Source of the DNA: JAVJUV01 sp047314965
GTDB taxonomy: Bacteria; Pseudomonadota; Alphaproteobacteria; Rhodobacterales; Rhodobacteraceae
Assembly (NCBI RefSeq): GCF_047314965.1
Contig: NZ_JBLBVK010000057.1
Span: 1 to 64,000 of the forward strand
Direction of reading: 5' to 3'
Length of the DNA stretch: 64,000 nt
Of this stretch, positions 1 through 7,699 are shown piece after piece; within the stretch, counting starts at the first letter, position 1, and every line of letters begins with the position of its first letter. Under the pieces are notes generated by a model, which saw nothing but the letters and a program-made list of their open reading frames with translations, was not told where the DNA came from and made no database searches. A program made the position numbers and the translations under genes.

Positions 1-141
1 GAGATGGTGATGCCGGGCGACAACGTGTCGTTCACGGTGGAACTGATCGCCCCGATTGCGATGGAAGAGAAGCTCCGCTTCGCCATCCGTGAAGGCGGAC
101 GCACCGTCGGCGCAGGCGTCGTCTCGAAAATCATCGAGTAA
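1..141 (+). CDS. tuf: Elongation factor Tu, C-terminal fragment (gene starts before the window)
   Basis: This open frame enters from the left edge and encodes 46 residues ending VSKIIE. The segment MPGDNVSF followed by EKLRFAIREGGRTVGAG is the hallmark of EF-Tu domain 3, which helps bind aminoacyl-tRNA. EF-Tu is the cytoplasmic GTPase that delivers aminoacyl-tRNA to the ribosome. The gene lies 70 bp upstream of rpsJ, the usual alphaproteobacterial tuf-S10 arrangement. Only the end is present, so a second tuf copy elsewhere cannot be judged. Confidence 0.95.
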   Translation, partial: EMVMPGDNVSFTVELIAPIAMEEKLRFAIREGGRTVGAGVVSKIIE

Positions 142-163
142 GACTCGTAACAACAGGTTCGAT

Positions 164-187
164 GTGGGGGCGGTGTCCCGCCTCCAC
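164..187 (+). promoter_or_regulatory. Hairpin between tuf and rpsJ
   Basis: A 10-bp stem (164-173 with 178-187, one G-U pair) closes a TGTC loop. No T-run follows, so it does not look like an intrinsic terminator. It may be an RNA-processing or 3'-protecting element that separates tuf from the S10 operon message. Role is inferred; the stem is seen directly. Confidence 0.5.
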
Positions 188-210
188 CTCTCAACAGAAG
201 GAAAACGACA

Positions 211-525
211 ATGGCCATCGCCAGTCAGAATATCCGGATCCGGCTGAAAGCCTTCGATTACCGGGTTCTCGATGCCTCCACCCAGGAGATCGTGAACACC
301 GCGAAGCGCACCGGCGCCACCGTGCGCGGCCCGATTCCGATGCCGAACAAGATCGAGAAGTTCACGGTTCTTCGCGGTCCGCACATCGACAAGAAGTCGC
401 GCGACCAGTTCGAAATCCGGACGCACAAGCGTCTTCTCGATATCGTGGACCCGACGCCGCAGACCGTGGACGCGCTTATGAAGCTCGACCTCGCCGCCGG
501 CGTGGACGTCCAGATCTCGGTCTAA
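211..525 (+). CDS. rpsJ: 30S ribosomal protein S10
   Basis: The 104-residue product matches the full S10 length. It contains NIRIRLKAFDYRVLD near the N-terminus, the PIPMPNK stretch at about 41-47 and HKRLLDI at about 71-77, all characteristic of S10. S10 sits in the 30S head and is also NusE in transcription antitermination. A purine-rich AGAAGGAAA lies just upstream of the ATG. It is the first gene of the S10 operon, 13 bp before rplC. Confidence 0.98.
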   Translation: MAIASQNIRIRLKAFDYRVLDASTQEIVNTAKRTGATVRGPIPMPNKIEKFTVLRGPHIDKKSRDQFEIRTHKRLLDIVDPTPQTVDALMKLDLAAGVDVQISV

Positions 526-538
526 GGAGGGCACCGAC

Positions 539-1414
539 ATGTTGCGCTCCGGCGTTATCGCAAAGAAGGTGGGCATGACCCGCCTGTTCATGGAGGACGG
601 GAAGCAGATTCCCGTGACCGTCCTTCAGCTTGACAAGCTTCAGGTCGTCGCAAAGCGGACGCCCGAGAAGGACGGCTATTCGGCCGTTCAGCTGGGTGCC
701 GGCTCGGCGAAGGCCAAGCGGACCTCTCAGGCCATGCGCGGACACTTTGCCGCCGCCAAGGTCGAGCCCAAGCGCAAGATCGCGGAATTCCGGGTCGATC
801 CGGAAAACCTGATCGAGGTGGGCGAGGAGATCACCGCGAACCACTACTTCGAAGGCCAGTTCGTCGATGTCTCGGGTACGAGCATCGGTAAGGGCTTCGC
901 GGGTGCTATGAAGCGTCATAACTTCGGTGGTCTGCGCGCCTCGCACGGCGTGTCGATCAGCCACCGTTCGCACGGCTCGACCGGTCAGTGTCAAGACCCG
1001 GGCCGCGTGTTCAAGGGCAAGAAGATGGCCGGTCACATGGGCGCCGCCCGCGTGACCACGCAGAACCTGCAGGTCGTTCGTACGGATGCCGACCGTGGCC
1101 TGATCATGGTCAAGGGCGCCGTTCCGGGCTCCAAGGGTGGCTGGGTCACGATCAAGGACGCGGTGAAGAAGCCGGTTCCGGAAAACGTGATTCTGCCCGC
1201 GGCGCTGAAGTCGGATGCCGAGGCCGCGGCCAAGGCAGCAGAGGAAGCCGCGGCAGCCGCCGCAGCCGAGGCTGAAGCCGAAGCCAAGCGTCTGGCCGAG
1301 GAGCAGGCCGCAGCCGAAGCTGCAGCGCTGGCCGCAGCCGAAGCAGAAATCGAAGCCGAAAAGTCGGATGCTGGCGATGCCGCAACCGACGAGAAGAAGG
1401 ACGGTGAGGAATGA
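539..1414 (+). CDS. rplC: 50S ribosomal protein L3 with long acidic Ala/Glu C-terminal tail
   Basis: The first ~215 residues are canonical L3 (GVIAKKVGMTRLF at the N-terminus, the SHGSTGQCQDPGRVFKGKKMAGHMG region, then VPGSKGGWV). L3 folds 23S rRNA and reaches the peptidyl-transferase centre. At 291 residues it is about 80 longer than E. coli L3. The excess is a low-complexity Ala/Glu/Lys tail (about 222-291) predicted to be helical and acidic, ending in DEKKDGEE. The gene overlaps rplD by 4 bp (ATGA), which suggests translational coupling. An AAGGAGG Shine-Dalgarno site precedes the start. Confidence 0.97.
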   Translation: MLRSGVIAKKVGMTRLFMEDGKQIPVTVLQLDKLQVVAKRTPEKDGYSAVQLGAGSAKAKRTSQAMRGHFAAAKVEPKRKIAEFRVDPENLIEVGEEITANHYFEGQFVDVSGTSIGKGFAGAMKRHNFGGLRASHGVSISHRSHGSTGQCQDPGRVFKGKKMAGHMGAARVTTQNLQVVRTDADRGLIMVKGAVPGSKGGWVTIKDAVKKPVPENVILPAALKSDAEAAAKAAEEAAAAAAAEAEAEAKRLAEEQAAAEAAALAAAEAEIEAEKSDAGDAATDEKKDGEE

Positions 1415-2028
1415 AACTCGACGTGATCAAACTGGACGGCAAGAAGGCCGGTTCGGTCGATCTTGGCGACGAGATCTTCGGTCTCGAGCCTCGCGCCGAC
1501 ATCCTTTACCGTGTCGTCCGCTGGCAGCGCAACAATGCACAGGCTGGCACTCACAAGGTCAAGACGCGCTCGGAGACGAGCTACTCGACCAAGAAGATCT
1601 ATCGCCAGAAGGGCACCGGCGGCGCACGCCATGGTGACCGGAACGCGCCGATCTTCCGCAAGGGCGGCATCTACAAGGGCCCGACGCCGAGGAGCCACGG
1701 TCACGAGCTGACCAAGAAGTTCCGCAAGCTGGGTCTGAAGCACGCCCTGTCGTCGAAAGCCGCAGCCGGCAACCTCGTCATCCTTGACGAGGCCAAGTCG
1801 GACGGCAAGACCTCGGCGCTGGCCAAGCAGGTCAAGGATCTGGGCTGGAAGAAGGCGCTGGTCATCGACGGTGTGTCGATCGACGAGGGCTTTGCCCAGG
1901 CCGCCCGCAATCTGGCCGGCATCGATGTGCTGCCGTCGGTGGGCGCAAATGTCTATGACATCCTCAAGAGTGACACCCTGGTGATCACGAAGGCGGGTGT
2001 CGAAGCACTGGAGGCTCGTCTGAAATGA
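1411..2028 (+). CDS. rplD: 50S ribosomal protein L4
   Basis: The 205-residue product carries the L4 loop region (RQKGTGGARHGDRNAPIFRKGG, about 69-90) that lines the exit tunnel, plus the SSKAAAGNLVILD segment. L4 binds 23S rRNA; in gammaproteobacteria it also autoregulates the S10 operon, which cannot be assumed here. It overlaps rplC by 4 bp upstream and rplW by 4 bp downstream, so the three genes are probably translationally coupled. Confidence 0.97.
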   Translation: MKLDVIKLDGKKAGSVDLGDEIFGLEPRADILYRVVRWQRNNAQAGTHKVKTRSETSYSTKKIYRQKGTGGARHGDRNAPIFRKGGIYKGPTPRSHGHELTKKFRKLGLKHALSSKAAAGNLVILDEAKSDGKTSALAKQVKDLGWKKALVIDGVSIDEGFAQAARNLAGIDVLPSVGANVYDILKSDTLVITKAGVEALEARLK

Positions 2029-2321
2029 GCGCGAAGGCAGAACATTACGACGTGATCCGCAAGCCGATCATCACCGAGAAGACCACGATGGCCTCCGAGG
2101 CCGGCGCCGTGGTGTTCGAAGTGGCGATCGACTCGACGAAGCCTCAGATCAAGGAGGCCGTCGAGGGCTTGTTCGGCGTGAAGGTGAAGGCCGTCAACAC
2201 GACCATCACCAAGGGCAAGGTCAAGCGCTTCCGCGGCCAGTTGGGCAAGCGGAAGGACGTGAAGAAGGCCTATGTCACGCTCGAAGAGGGCAACACGATC
2301 GACGTGACGACGGGATTGTGA
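2025..2321 (+). CDS. rplW: 50S ribosomal protein L23
   Basis: The 98-residue product contains the L23 signature (YDVIRKPIITEKTT, then VEGLFGVKVKAVNTTITKGKVKR). L23 surrounds the nascent-chain exit and docks trigger factor and SRP. It overlaps rplD by 4 bp. In most bacteria rplB follows within a few bases; here a hairpin, a terminator and two reverse-strand genes separate them by 2.1 kb, so this is the last gene of its transcription unit. Confidence 0.97.
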   Translation: MSAKAEHYDVIRKPIITEKTTMASEAGAVVFEVAIDSTKPQIKEAVEGLFGVKVKAVNTTITKGKVKRFRGQLGKRKDVKKAYVTLEEGNTIDVTTGL

Positions 2322-2323
2322 GC

Positions 2324-2344
2324 GGTGCGCCGTGAAGGCGCACC
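2324..2344 (+). promoter_or_regulatory. Perfect hairpin directly after rplW
   Basis: GGTGCGCC and GGCGCACC form a perfect 8-bp stem around a GTGAA loop starting 3 bases after the rplW stop codon. There is no T-run, so it is probably an RNA 3'-end stabiliser or processing site, in series with the intrinsic terminator some 50 bp further on. Confidence 0.55.
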
Positions 2345-2394
2345 CTACATACCGATCAAACCGCAGGGTGTGCATTCACTGCGCACCTTCACAG

Positions 2395-2427
2395 GGCGGG
2401 GGCTGGGCCTCCGCCTTTTCTTTTTTG
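2395..2427 (+). terminator. Intrinsic terminator ending the rpsJ-rplC-rplD-rplW unit
   Basis: GGCGGGGG (2395-2402) pairs with CCTCCGCC (2408-2415; one G-U) over a 5-nt loop and is followed by TTTTCTTTTTT. This is a classic rho-independent terminator. It shows that the S10 operon is genuinely split here and does not simply read through to rplB. Confidence 0.8.
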
Positions 2428-2784
2428 GGTGGAGCAATGCCGAGGCCGAAGACCAGCCTGCGCCCGAACCGTTTGTTGGGTGTGTGACTTAGTTCAGAAG
2501 CAGGGGGTCCGCCGAGCGCCCGTTTGTCCTGTCACCAAGGACTTATTCACTGAGTGAGGCCTTGCACGAACCTGTCGGTCGGGGAGGCCGAGGCCCCCGG
2601 ACGGATGGGTCTGTTGCTGTCGTTCGAACGAGGGGACAGTCGCATGCGCGCGTTGAGATTTGGTGAGCCGGGCGAGCATTGCTGGGATGCCCGCGAAGAA
2701 GGATGACGCGCGCGCACGCACATCTCACCTGCTTCTCGGGGAAAGAGCGACGCGCGCAAGACCGTGTCCGCCGCCCTTTACGAG
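2428..2784. other. Intergenic stretch with no gene recognised
   Basis: This lies between the rplW terminator and the 3' end of the reverse-strand lipoprotein gene. Short open frames exist on both strands but lack recognisable starts, ribosome sites or protein character. No repeat, tRNA or insertion-sequence end was seen. It may be remnant DNA of the event that separated rplW from rplB. Confidence 0.4.
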
Positions 2785-3189
2785 TCAGAACAACGACCGC
2801 AGGAGTACTGGATCTGCGTCTATGCCCCAGCCGACGGCAGACCCGATCCCATTGGTCGCTTCGACGAAACGTCCGTTCAGCGTACCGTACTTGTCTTGCG
2901 GAATTTCCAAATTCAGCACCCAGCCATTGGTGCAGGAAATGGAACCGACCCCACGGTTATCGAACTCGCCGCTGCAGGCAATGCCATTGGCGCTTTTGGT
3001 TTCGAACGAACTTGAGAAATCCATGCGGGGCTGAATTTTCCCGATAAAGACCGTCTCGGTTCCATCGGGCTGCCGAATGACGTTTGCCAGGGGAATTCCG
3101 TCCTGCAGTGCTTTCTGCATTTCGCCTGCTGCGCAGCCCTGAAGAACCGCCATGGTTCCGAGGAGCAGTCCCGATAAACCAACCTTCAT
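2785..3189 (-). CDS. Small predicted lipoprotein of unknown function
   Basis: The 134-residue product starts with a lipoprotein signal (MKVGLSGLLLGTMAVLQGCAAG), with a lipobox LQGC that makes Cys19 the lipidated residue. The mature part is short, with two further Cys in a CSGEF...ISCTNGW pattern that could form a disulfide, and resembles no family I can name. It would be membrane-anchored and face the periplasm. It is oriented against the ribosomal genes, about 100 bp downstream of the hydrolase at 3294-4181, and may be co-transcribed with it. Confidence 0.7.
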   Translation of the reverse strand: MKVGLSGLLLGTMAVLQGCAAGEMQKALQDGIPLANVIRQPDGTETVFIGKIQPRMDFSSSFETKSANGIACSGEFDNRGVGSISCTNGWVLNLEIPQDKYGTLNGRFVEATNGIGSAVGWGIDADPVLLRSLF

Positions 3190-3293
3190 TGAAATTCCTT
3201 CTCTATACCTTGTTGCTCATGGTGCTTGAAAAACTGCATTTGGATCGGTTTTGCGCAAGTGATGCCATTCGGGCGTCGGGACCGGTGCATTTG

Positions 3294-4181
3294 TCAGTTT
3301 CCGGCAGGTATCCCGTTTGGCAGACCGTTTTCATTCAGAAAGGTTTCGATTTCGGGTCTCCAGAGCGAGCTGGAGCCGGAATAGATGAGCATATGTCCAT
3401 CACCGCCACGCGGCAGCGGGCCAATGTCGGGCATTTTCAGGCGTCCACCGGATGCCTGATAGGCTTCACTCATCCGGGCGACGAGATCGGGCCAGAAAAA
3501 CCTGTCGGCGCTTGAATAGAGCCATAGGGACGGTGGATTCTCAGCCGCCCCGAACGCGCCCATGGCGGATACGAGCTGGTTCTCTCCGCAATTCTTCCCG
3601 TCGTTCGGCGAGCCCCGGCCGCCGGAAAAATTGATTACTGCCCTCAGGTTGGGCACGCGATTGTACGCAAGGGCGAGGACACCTGCTCCTCCCCCGGAAT
3701 GCCCGACGGCGACGATGACCGACGGATCGACGTCGGGTCTTTGTACCATAGCCGTGATGAAAGCCTTGTATTCCGCTGCTGTTTTAGCGATCGCTCCGAA
3801 ATAGTTTGGCCTTTCGCAAGAGCCGAAACCCTCGCCGTACTCGCCCGTAGATCCCGCAAAACCGCGTCTTGCGAAAACGGCGGCCACGTAGCCCCGTTTT
3901 GCGAAGTCCTCGGCGAGCGCCTGAAAATCTCTCAAGCGAGTCGTCCGCAATTCCCGAAGATTTCGGGGATTGCCATGGGAGATAACGGCAAGCGGACGGG
4001 GTTCAGCGTCATCAGGTCTTACGATGAGAGTTTCGAGCTCATGCCTTGATCCGCCGACCCACACGGTAACCTTTTCTTCCGTTGTCGACATTTCCGGCCC
4101 TGCGGGCAAACCGTCCGAAGCGGCAACTGCGATCGCCAGGCACAACGCACCGAGTAGAAATACGATCAATACATTTCTCAT
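3294..4181 (-). CDS. Secreted alpha/beta hydrolase (dienelactone hydrolase/peptidase S9-like)
   Basis: The 295-residue product begins with a hydrophobic signal (RNVLIVFLLGALCLAIAVAA). It then shows an alpha/beta-hydrolase fold: an oxyanion-type HGNPRNL (about 70-76), RGYVAAVFARRGFAGSTGEYG, the nucleophile elbow VGHSGGG (about 159-165) and a late DGHML supplying the catalytic His. It is predicted to act in the periplasm on an ester or amide; the substrate is unknown. It is read opposite to the flanking ribosomal genes, with a lipoprotein gene downstream. Confidence 0.75.
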   Translation of the reverse strand: MRNVLIVFLLGALCLAIAVAASDGLPAGPEMSTTEEKVTVWVGGSRHELETLIVRPDDAEPRPLAVISHGNPRNLRELRTTRLRDFQALAEDFAKRGYVAAVFARRGFAGSTGEYGEGFGSCERPNYFGAIAKTAAEYKAFITAMVQRPDVDPSVIVAVGHSGGGAGVLALAYNRVPNLRAVINFSGGRGSPNDGKNCGENQLVSAMGAFGAAENPPSLWLYSSADRFFWPDLVARMSEAYQASGGRLKMPDIGPLPRGGDGHMLIYSGSSSLWRPEIETFLNENGLPNGIPAGN

Positions 4182-4268
4182 GCGTGGCTTATAAGTCGAA
4201 GCCTTCGATGAACAAAACGTCCGGAACCGGTCTCTTCAACGATTGGTCCGAGTGTTACATTCGTGCCC

Positions 4269-4297
4269 TTGCCATGCTCTTCCGCTCCCGCTATACG
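4269..4297 (+). promoter_or_regulatory. Predicted sigma-70 promoter for rplB-rpsS-rplV-rpsC-rplP
   Basis: TTGCCA (4269-4274) and TATACG (4292-4297) are exactly 17 bp apart. The -35 sequence and the spacing recur before rpmC and rplO, and the -10 recurs exactly before rplO and with one change before rpmC. It lies about 110 bp upstream of the rplB start, where a new promoter is needed because the preceding block ends in a terminator. Confidence 0.65.
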
Positions 4298-4311
4298 ACC
4301 GCATCGCTCCG

Positions 4312-4329
4312 CCCCGGATTCGTCCGGGG
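4312..4329 (+). promoter_or_regulatory. TTCG-loop hairpin in the rplB leader
   Basis: CCCCGGA and TCCGGGG form a perfect 7-bp stem capped by TTCG, an extra-stable tetraloop. It begins about 15 bases after the predicted -10 element, near the 5' end of the leader RNA. It could protect the 5' end or act in r-protein feedback; the function is inferred. Confidence 0.5.
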
Positions 4330-4407
4330 TGGTGTTCTTTTGGGGGTCGCACCCCAGACAAACATAGCTGGGCTTAACGCCCGCAAAGCAAACGGAAGAC
4401 AGAAAGC

Positions 4408-5250
4408 ATGGCACTCAAGTCGTACAAGCCGACGACGCCGGGCCAGCGCGGGCTGGTGCTGATCGACCGTTCGGAGCTTTGGAAAGGCCGTCCGGTCAAA
4501 GCCCTCACCGAGGGTTTGACCAAAAAGGCGGGCCGGAACAATACCGGACGGATCACGATGCGCCGCCGTGGTGGTGGGGCAAAGCGTCTCTATCGTATCG
4601 TTGATTTCAAGCGTCAGAAGCATGACGTCGATGCAACGGTGATCCGGATCGAATACGACCCGAACCGCACCGCCTTTATCGCGCTGGTCCAGTACCACGA
4701 CGGCGAGCAGGCCTATATTCTTGCGCCGCAGCGTCTGGCTGTCGGCGACAAGGTGGTCTCGGGCGCCAAGGTCGACGTCAAGCCGGGCAACGCGATGCCG
4801 TTCTCGGGCATGCCGATCGGCACCATCGTCCATAACATCGAGATGAAGCCCGGCAAGGGCGGCCAGATCGCGCGCGCCGCGGGCACCTATGCCCAGTTCG
4901 TCGGCCGTGACGGCGGTTACGCTCAGATCCGCCTGTCCTCGGGCGAACTGCGCATGGTCCGTCAGGAATGCATGGCCACCGTCGGTGCCGTGTCGAACCC
5001 CGACAACTCGAACCAGAACATCGGCAAAGCGGGCCGTAACCGACACCTGGGCAAGCGTCCTGCCGTTCGCGGTGTTGCGATGAACCCGATCGATCACCCG
5101 CATGGTGGTGGTGAAGGCCGTACCTCGGGTGGTCGTACTCCGGTTACGCCCTGGGGTAAGGACACCAAGGGCAAGCGCACCCGGAACAAGAACAAAGCGT
5201 CGCAGAGCCTGATCATCCGCTCGCGCCACGCCAAGAAGAAGGGCCGCTAA
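4408..5250 (+). CDS. rplB: 50S ribosomal protein L2
   Basis: The 280-residue product is full-length L2: KSYKPTTPGQR at the N-terminus, GRNNTGRITMRRRGGG at about 48-63 and the highly conserved GVAMNPIDHPHGGGEGR (about 223-239). L2 is a primary 23S rRNA binder at the peptidyl-transferase centre. An ACGGAAGACAG Shine-Dalgarno region precedes the ATG. It opens a block of five r-protein genes with almost no spacing (1 bp to rpsS). Confidence 0.98.
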   Translation: MALKSYKPTTPGQRGLVLIDRSELWKGRPVKALTEGLTKKAGRNNTGRITMRRRGGGAKRLYRIVDFKRQKHDVDATVIRIEYDPNRTAFIALVQYHDGEQAYILAPQRLAVGDKVVSGAKVDVKPGNAMPFSGMPIGTIVHNIEMKPGKGGQIARAAGTYAQFVGRDGGYAQIRLSSGELRMVRQECMATVGAVSNPDNSNQNIGKAGRNRHLGKRPAVRGVAMNPIDHPHGGGEGRTSGGRTPVTPWGKDTKGKRTRNKNKASQSLIIRSRHAKKKGR

Positions 5251-5251
5251 T

Positions 5252-5530
5252 ATGGGTCGCTCAGTTTGGAAGGGTCCCTTCGTCGACAGCTATGTCCTGA
5301 AGAAGGCCGAGAAATCGCGTGAGTCGGGCCGCAACGAGGTCATCAAGATCTGGTCGCGCCGCTCCACCATCCTGCCCCAGTTCGTGGGTCTGACCTTCGG
5401 CGTCTACAATGGCCAGAAGCATATCCCGGTGAGCGTCACCGAGGACATGATCGGCCAGAAGTTCGGTGAATACTCGCCGACGCGGACCTACTACGGTCAT
5501 GCCGCCGACAAGAAAGCGAAGAGGAAATAA
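5252..5530 (+). CDS. rpsS: 30S ribosomal protein S19
   Basis: The 92-residue product is full-length S19 with MGRSVWKGPFVD, IKIWSRRSTILPQFVGLTFGVYNGQKHIPV and the GEYSPTRTYYGH end. S19 sits in the 30S head with S13. It is separated from rplB by one base and from rplV by three, consistent with coupled translation. Confidence 0.98.
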   Translation: MGRSVWKGPFVDSYVLKKAEKSRESGRNEVIKIWSRRSTILPQFVGLTFGVYNGQKHIPVSVTEDMIGQKFGEYSPTRTYYGHAADKKAKRK

Positions 5531-5533
5531 GTC

Positions 5534-5914
5534 ATGGGCAAGGACAAGAATCCGCGCCGCGTGGCGGACAACGAGGCGATGGCCAAGACGCGCATGCTGC
5601 GCACCTCGCCGCAGAAACTGAACCTCGTGGCTGCGATGATCCGCGGCAAGAAGGTCGACAAGGCGCTCAGCGACCTGACCTTCTCGAAGAAGCGGATCGC
5701 GGTGGACGTGAAGAAGTGCCTTCAGTCGGCCATCGCAAATGCCGAGAACAACCACAACCTTGATGTGGACGAGCTGGTCGTGGCGGAAGCCTATGTTGGC
5801 AAGAACCTGACGATGAAGCGTGGCCGTCCGCGGGCACGGGGCCGTTTCGGCCGTATCATCAAGCCGTTTTCCGAGCTGACGATCAAGGTCCGCCAAGTCG
5901 AGGAGCAAGCGTAA
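5534..5914 (+). CDS. rplV: 50S ribosomal protein L22
   Basis: The 126-residue product shows the L22 core (RTSPQKLNLVAAMIRGKKVDKAL, then AIANAENNHNLDVDELVVAEAYVGK) and the beta-hairpin KRGRPRARGRFGRI that lines the exit tunnel. Its stop codon overlaps the rpsC start by one base (TAATG). Confidence 0.98.
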   Translation: MGKDKNPRRVADNEAMAKTRMLRTSPQKLNLVAAMIRGKKVDKALSDLTFSKKRIAVDVKKCLQSAIANAENNHNLDVDELVVAEAYVGKNLTMKRGRPRARGRFGRIIKPFSELTIKVRQVEEQA

Positions 5915-6636
5915 TGGGTCATAAGGTCAATCCCGTGGGCATGCGCCTCCAGGTCAACCGTACCTGGGACAGCCGTTGGTATGCCGACACGAAGGAATAT
6001 GGTGATCTGCTTCTTGAGGATCTCAAGATGCGCGACTTCATCAAGGAAGAGTGCAAGCAGGCCGGCGTCAGCCGTGTGATCATCGAGCGTCCGCACCGCA
6101 AGTGCCGCGTCACGATCCACACCGCGCGTCCGGGCGTCATCATCGGCAAGAAAGGCGCTGACATCGAAGGTCTGCGCAAGAAGCTGGCCGCGATGACGGA
6201 CAGCGAGCTGCACCTGAACATCGTCGAGGTTCGCAAGCCGGAGCTGGACGCTCAGCTTGTGGCCGAGTCGATCGCGCAGCAGCTGGAGCGTCGTGTGTCG
6301 TTCCGCCGCGCCATGAAGCGCGCCGTGCAGAACGCCATGCGCATGGGTGCCCTCGGTATCCGCGTCAACGTTGCCGGCCGCCTGGGCGGCGCGGAAATCG
6401 CGCGGACGGAATGGTATCGTGAGGGCCGGGTGCCGCTGCACACGCTTCGCGCCGATATCGACTATGCACTGGCCGAAGCAATGACACCCTATGGTATCAT
6501 CGGCATCAAGGTCTGGATCTTCAAAGGCGAAATCATGGAGCACGATCCGTCGGCCCGTGACCGTCGCCAGCAGGAGCTTCAGGACGGACCTGCACCGCGT
6601 GGCGCAGGCGGCGGCGACCGCCGCGGCCGGAACTGA
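5914..6636 (+). CDS. rpsC: 30S ribosomal protein S3
   Basis: The 240-residue product has the S3 N-terminus (MGHKVNPVGMRLQVNRTWDSRW), a KH domain with VIIGKKGADIEGLRKKL (about 71-87), and the C-terminal GRLGGAEIARTEWYREGRVPLHTLRADIDY region at the mRNA entry pore. The tail is Arg/Gly-rich (APRGAGGGDRRGRN). It lies between rplV and rplP in normal S10-operon order. Confidence 0.98.
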   Translation: MGHKVNPVGMRLQVNRTWDSRWYADTKEYGDLLLEDLKMRDFIKEECKQAGVSRVIIERPHRKCRVTIHTARPGVIIGKKGADIEGLRKKLAAMTDSELHLNIVEVRKPELDAQLVAESIAQQLERRVSFRRAMKRAVQNAMRMGALGIRVNVAGRLGGAEIARTEWYREGRVPLHTLRADIDYALAEAMTPYGIIGIKVWIFKGEIMEHDPSARDRRQQELQDGPAPRGAGGGDRRGRN

Positions 6637-6648
6637 GGAGTTTGAGAG

Positions 6649-7062
6649 ATGCTGCAACCAAAGCGCACAAAATTCCGCAAGATGCACAAGGGCCGGATCC
6701 ACGGTCAGGCCAAGGGTGGCTCTGATCTGAACTTCGGCACCTATGGCCTGAAGGCGGTTGAGCCTGAGCGCATCACCGCGCGTCAGATCGAAGCCGCACG
6801 TCGTGCCATGACGCGTCACATGAAGCGTCAGGGCCGCGTCTGGATCCGTATCTTCCCGGATACCCCGATCTCGGCAAAGCCGATCGAGGTTCGGATGGGT
6901 AAAGGTAAGGGTTCGGTCGACCGCTGGGCCTGCAAGGTCAAGCCGGGCCGCATCATGTTCGAGATCGACGGCGTAAACGACGCCATCGCCCGTGAGGCCC
7001 TGCGCCTTGCCGCGATGAAGCTGCCGGTCAAGACCCGGACCGTGGTTCGCGAGGACTGGTAA
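6649..7062 (+). CDS. rplP: 50S ribosomal protein L16
   Basis: The 137-residue product is full-length L16 (MLQPKRTKFRKMHKGRIHG, then RQIEAARRAMTRHMKRQGRVWIRIFPD and RMGKGKGSVDRWA). L16 organises the aminoacyl-tRNA site of the 50S subunit. A TGAGGAG site precedes the ATG. rpmC normally follows at once; here a strong terminator comes after the stop and rpmC is 2.8 kb away. Confidence 0.98.
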   Translation: MLQPKRTKFRKMHKGRIHGQAKGGSDLNFGTYGLKAVEPERITARQIEAARRAMTRHMKRQGRVWIRIFPDTPISAKPIEVRMGKGKGSVDRWACKVKPGRIMFEIDGVNDAIAREALRLAAMKLPVKTRTVVREDW

Positions 7063-7104
7063 GGTAGCGGCGGGCTGACGCCCCCCCCTACGTCGAAAAA
7101 TGCG

Positions 7105-7138
7105 AGGGCGGAGCCAAGGCTCCGCCCTTTTCGTTTTC
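7105..7138 (+). terminator. Intrinsic terminator after rplP
   Basis: GGGCGGAGC (7106-7114) and GCTCCGCCC (7119-7127) form a perfect 9-bp stem with a CAAG loop, followed by TTTTCGTTTTC. It ends the rplB-rplP block. The GC-rich stem also leaves an A-rich tract on the other strand, but the PACE gene stops further right, so its main job is on the + strand. Confidence 0.85.
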
Positions 7139-7188
7139 AGGTCACGCCTGGAAGACTGGTGCTTTCGTCAGCGAATTCCGCGCATGTG

Positions 7189-7638
7189 TCATAACCCCCC
7201 TGCGGGCCGACCGTCACCTGTGACGGGGCGGAGGCGGTCGAAGACGACATGGAAGAGATAGGCATAGGCCGTATAGGCAATGGTGAGACCCAGATCCACG
7301 GCGATGGCTACCCAAAAGCCGTAGCCGCCAAGATACATGATCAGGGGTAGGGTGACGACGATTGACGTCGTCTCGTGCGAGATCGCGTGGACTATCCGCA
7401 GGCCGTGAGGCCGATCGCTGGCCACACGGTGGGAAAATCGGAATTCCAAAACGTCGAACAGTGTATTGTGGATCGGAGACCAGATCATGAACGCGATTGA
7501 CAACGCGATCAGCAGTCCCAGCGACTCTGTTGGACTTGAGCCGCTGAGTACGGCGTAGGCCGGTGCGACCACCAGCAAGCCGCCCAGTTCAAAGGAGACT
7601 GTCTGGATGATCCGCTCTCTCAGGCTTCGCAAAGTCAT
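7189..7638 (-). CDS. PACE-family (AceI-like) efflux protein
   Basis: The 149-residue product has four predicted membrane helices in two tandem pairs, with the bacterial transmembrane pair signature RERIIQTVSFELGGLL at residues 6-21 and a second copy around RIVHAISHETTSIVV. PACE proteins such as AceI export chlorhexidine, and several export short diamines (cadaverine, putrescine) by proton antiport. The internal ATG at 7638 was chosen because the family motif starts there. It lies 61 bp downstream of a speD-like gene on the same strand, which suggests a polyamine substrate (inference). Confidence 0.82.
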   Translation of the reverse strand: MTLRSLRERIIQTVSFELGGLLVVAPAYAVLSGSSPTESLGLLIALSIAFMIWSPIHNTLFDVLEFRFSHRVASDRPHGLRIVHAISHETTSIVVTLPLIMYLGGYGFWVAIAVDLGLTIAYTAYAYLFHVVFDRLRPVTGDGRPAGGL

Positions 7639-7699
7639 GCCGGCTCCTCGAGACAAGGGCCAGACCAGGAGGAGTTCGCGACGGCCGCCATCCGGGCCA

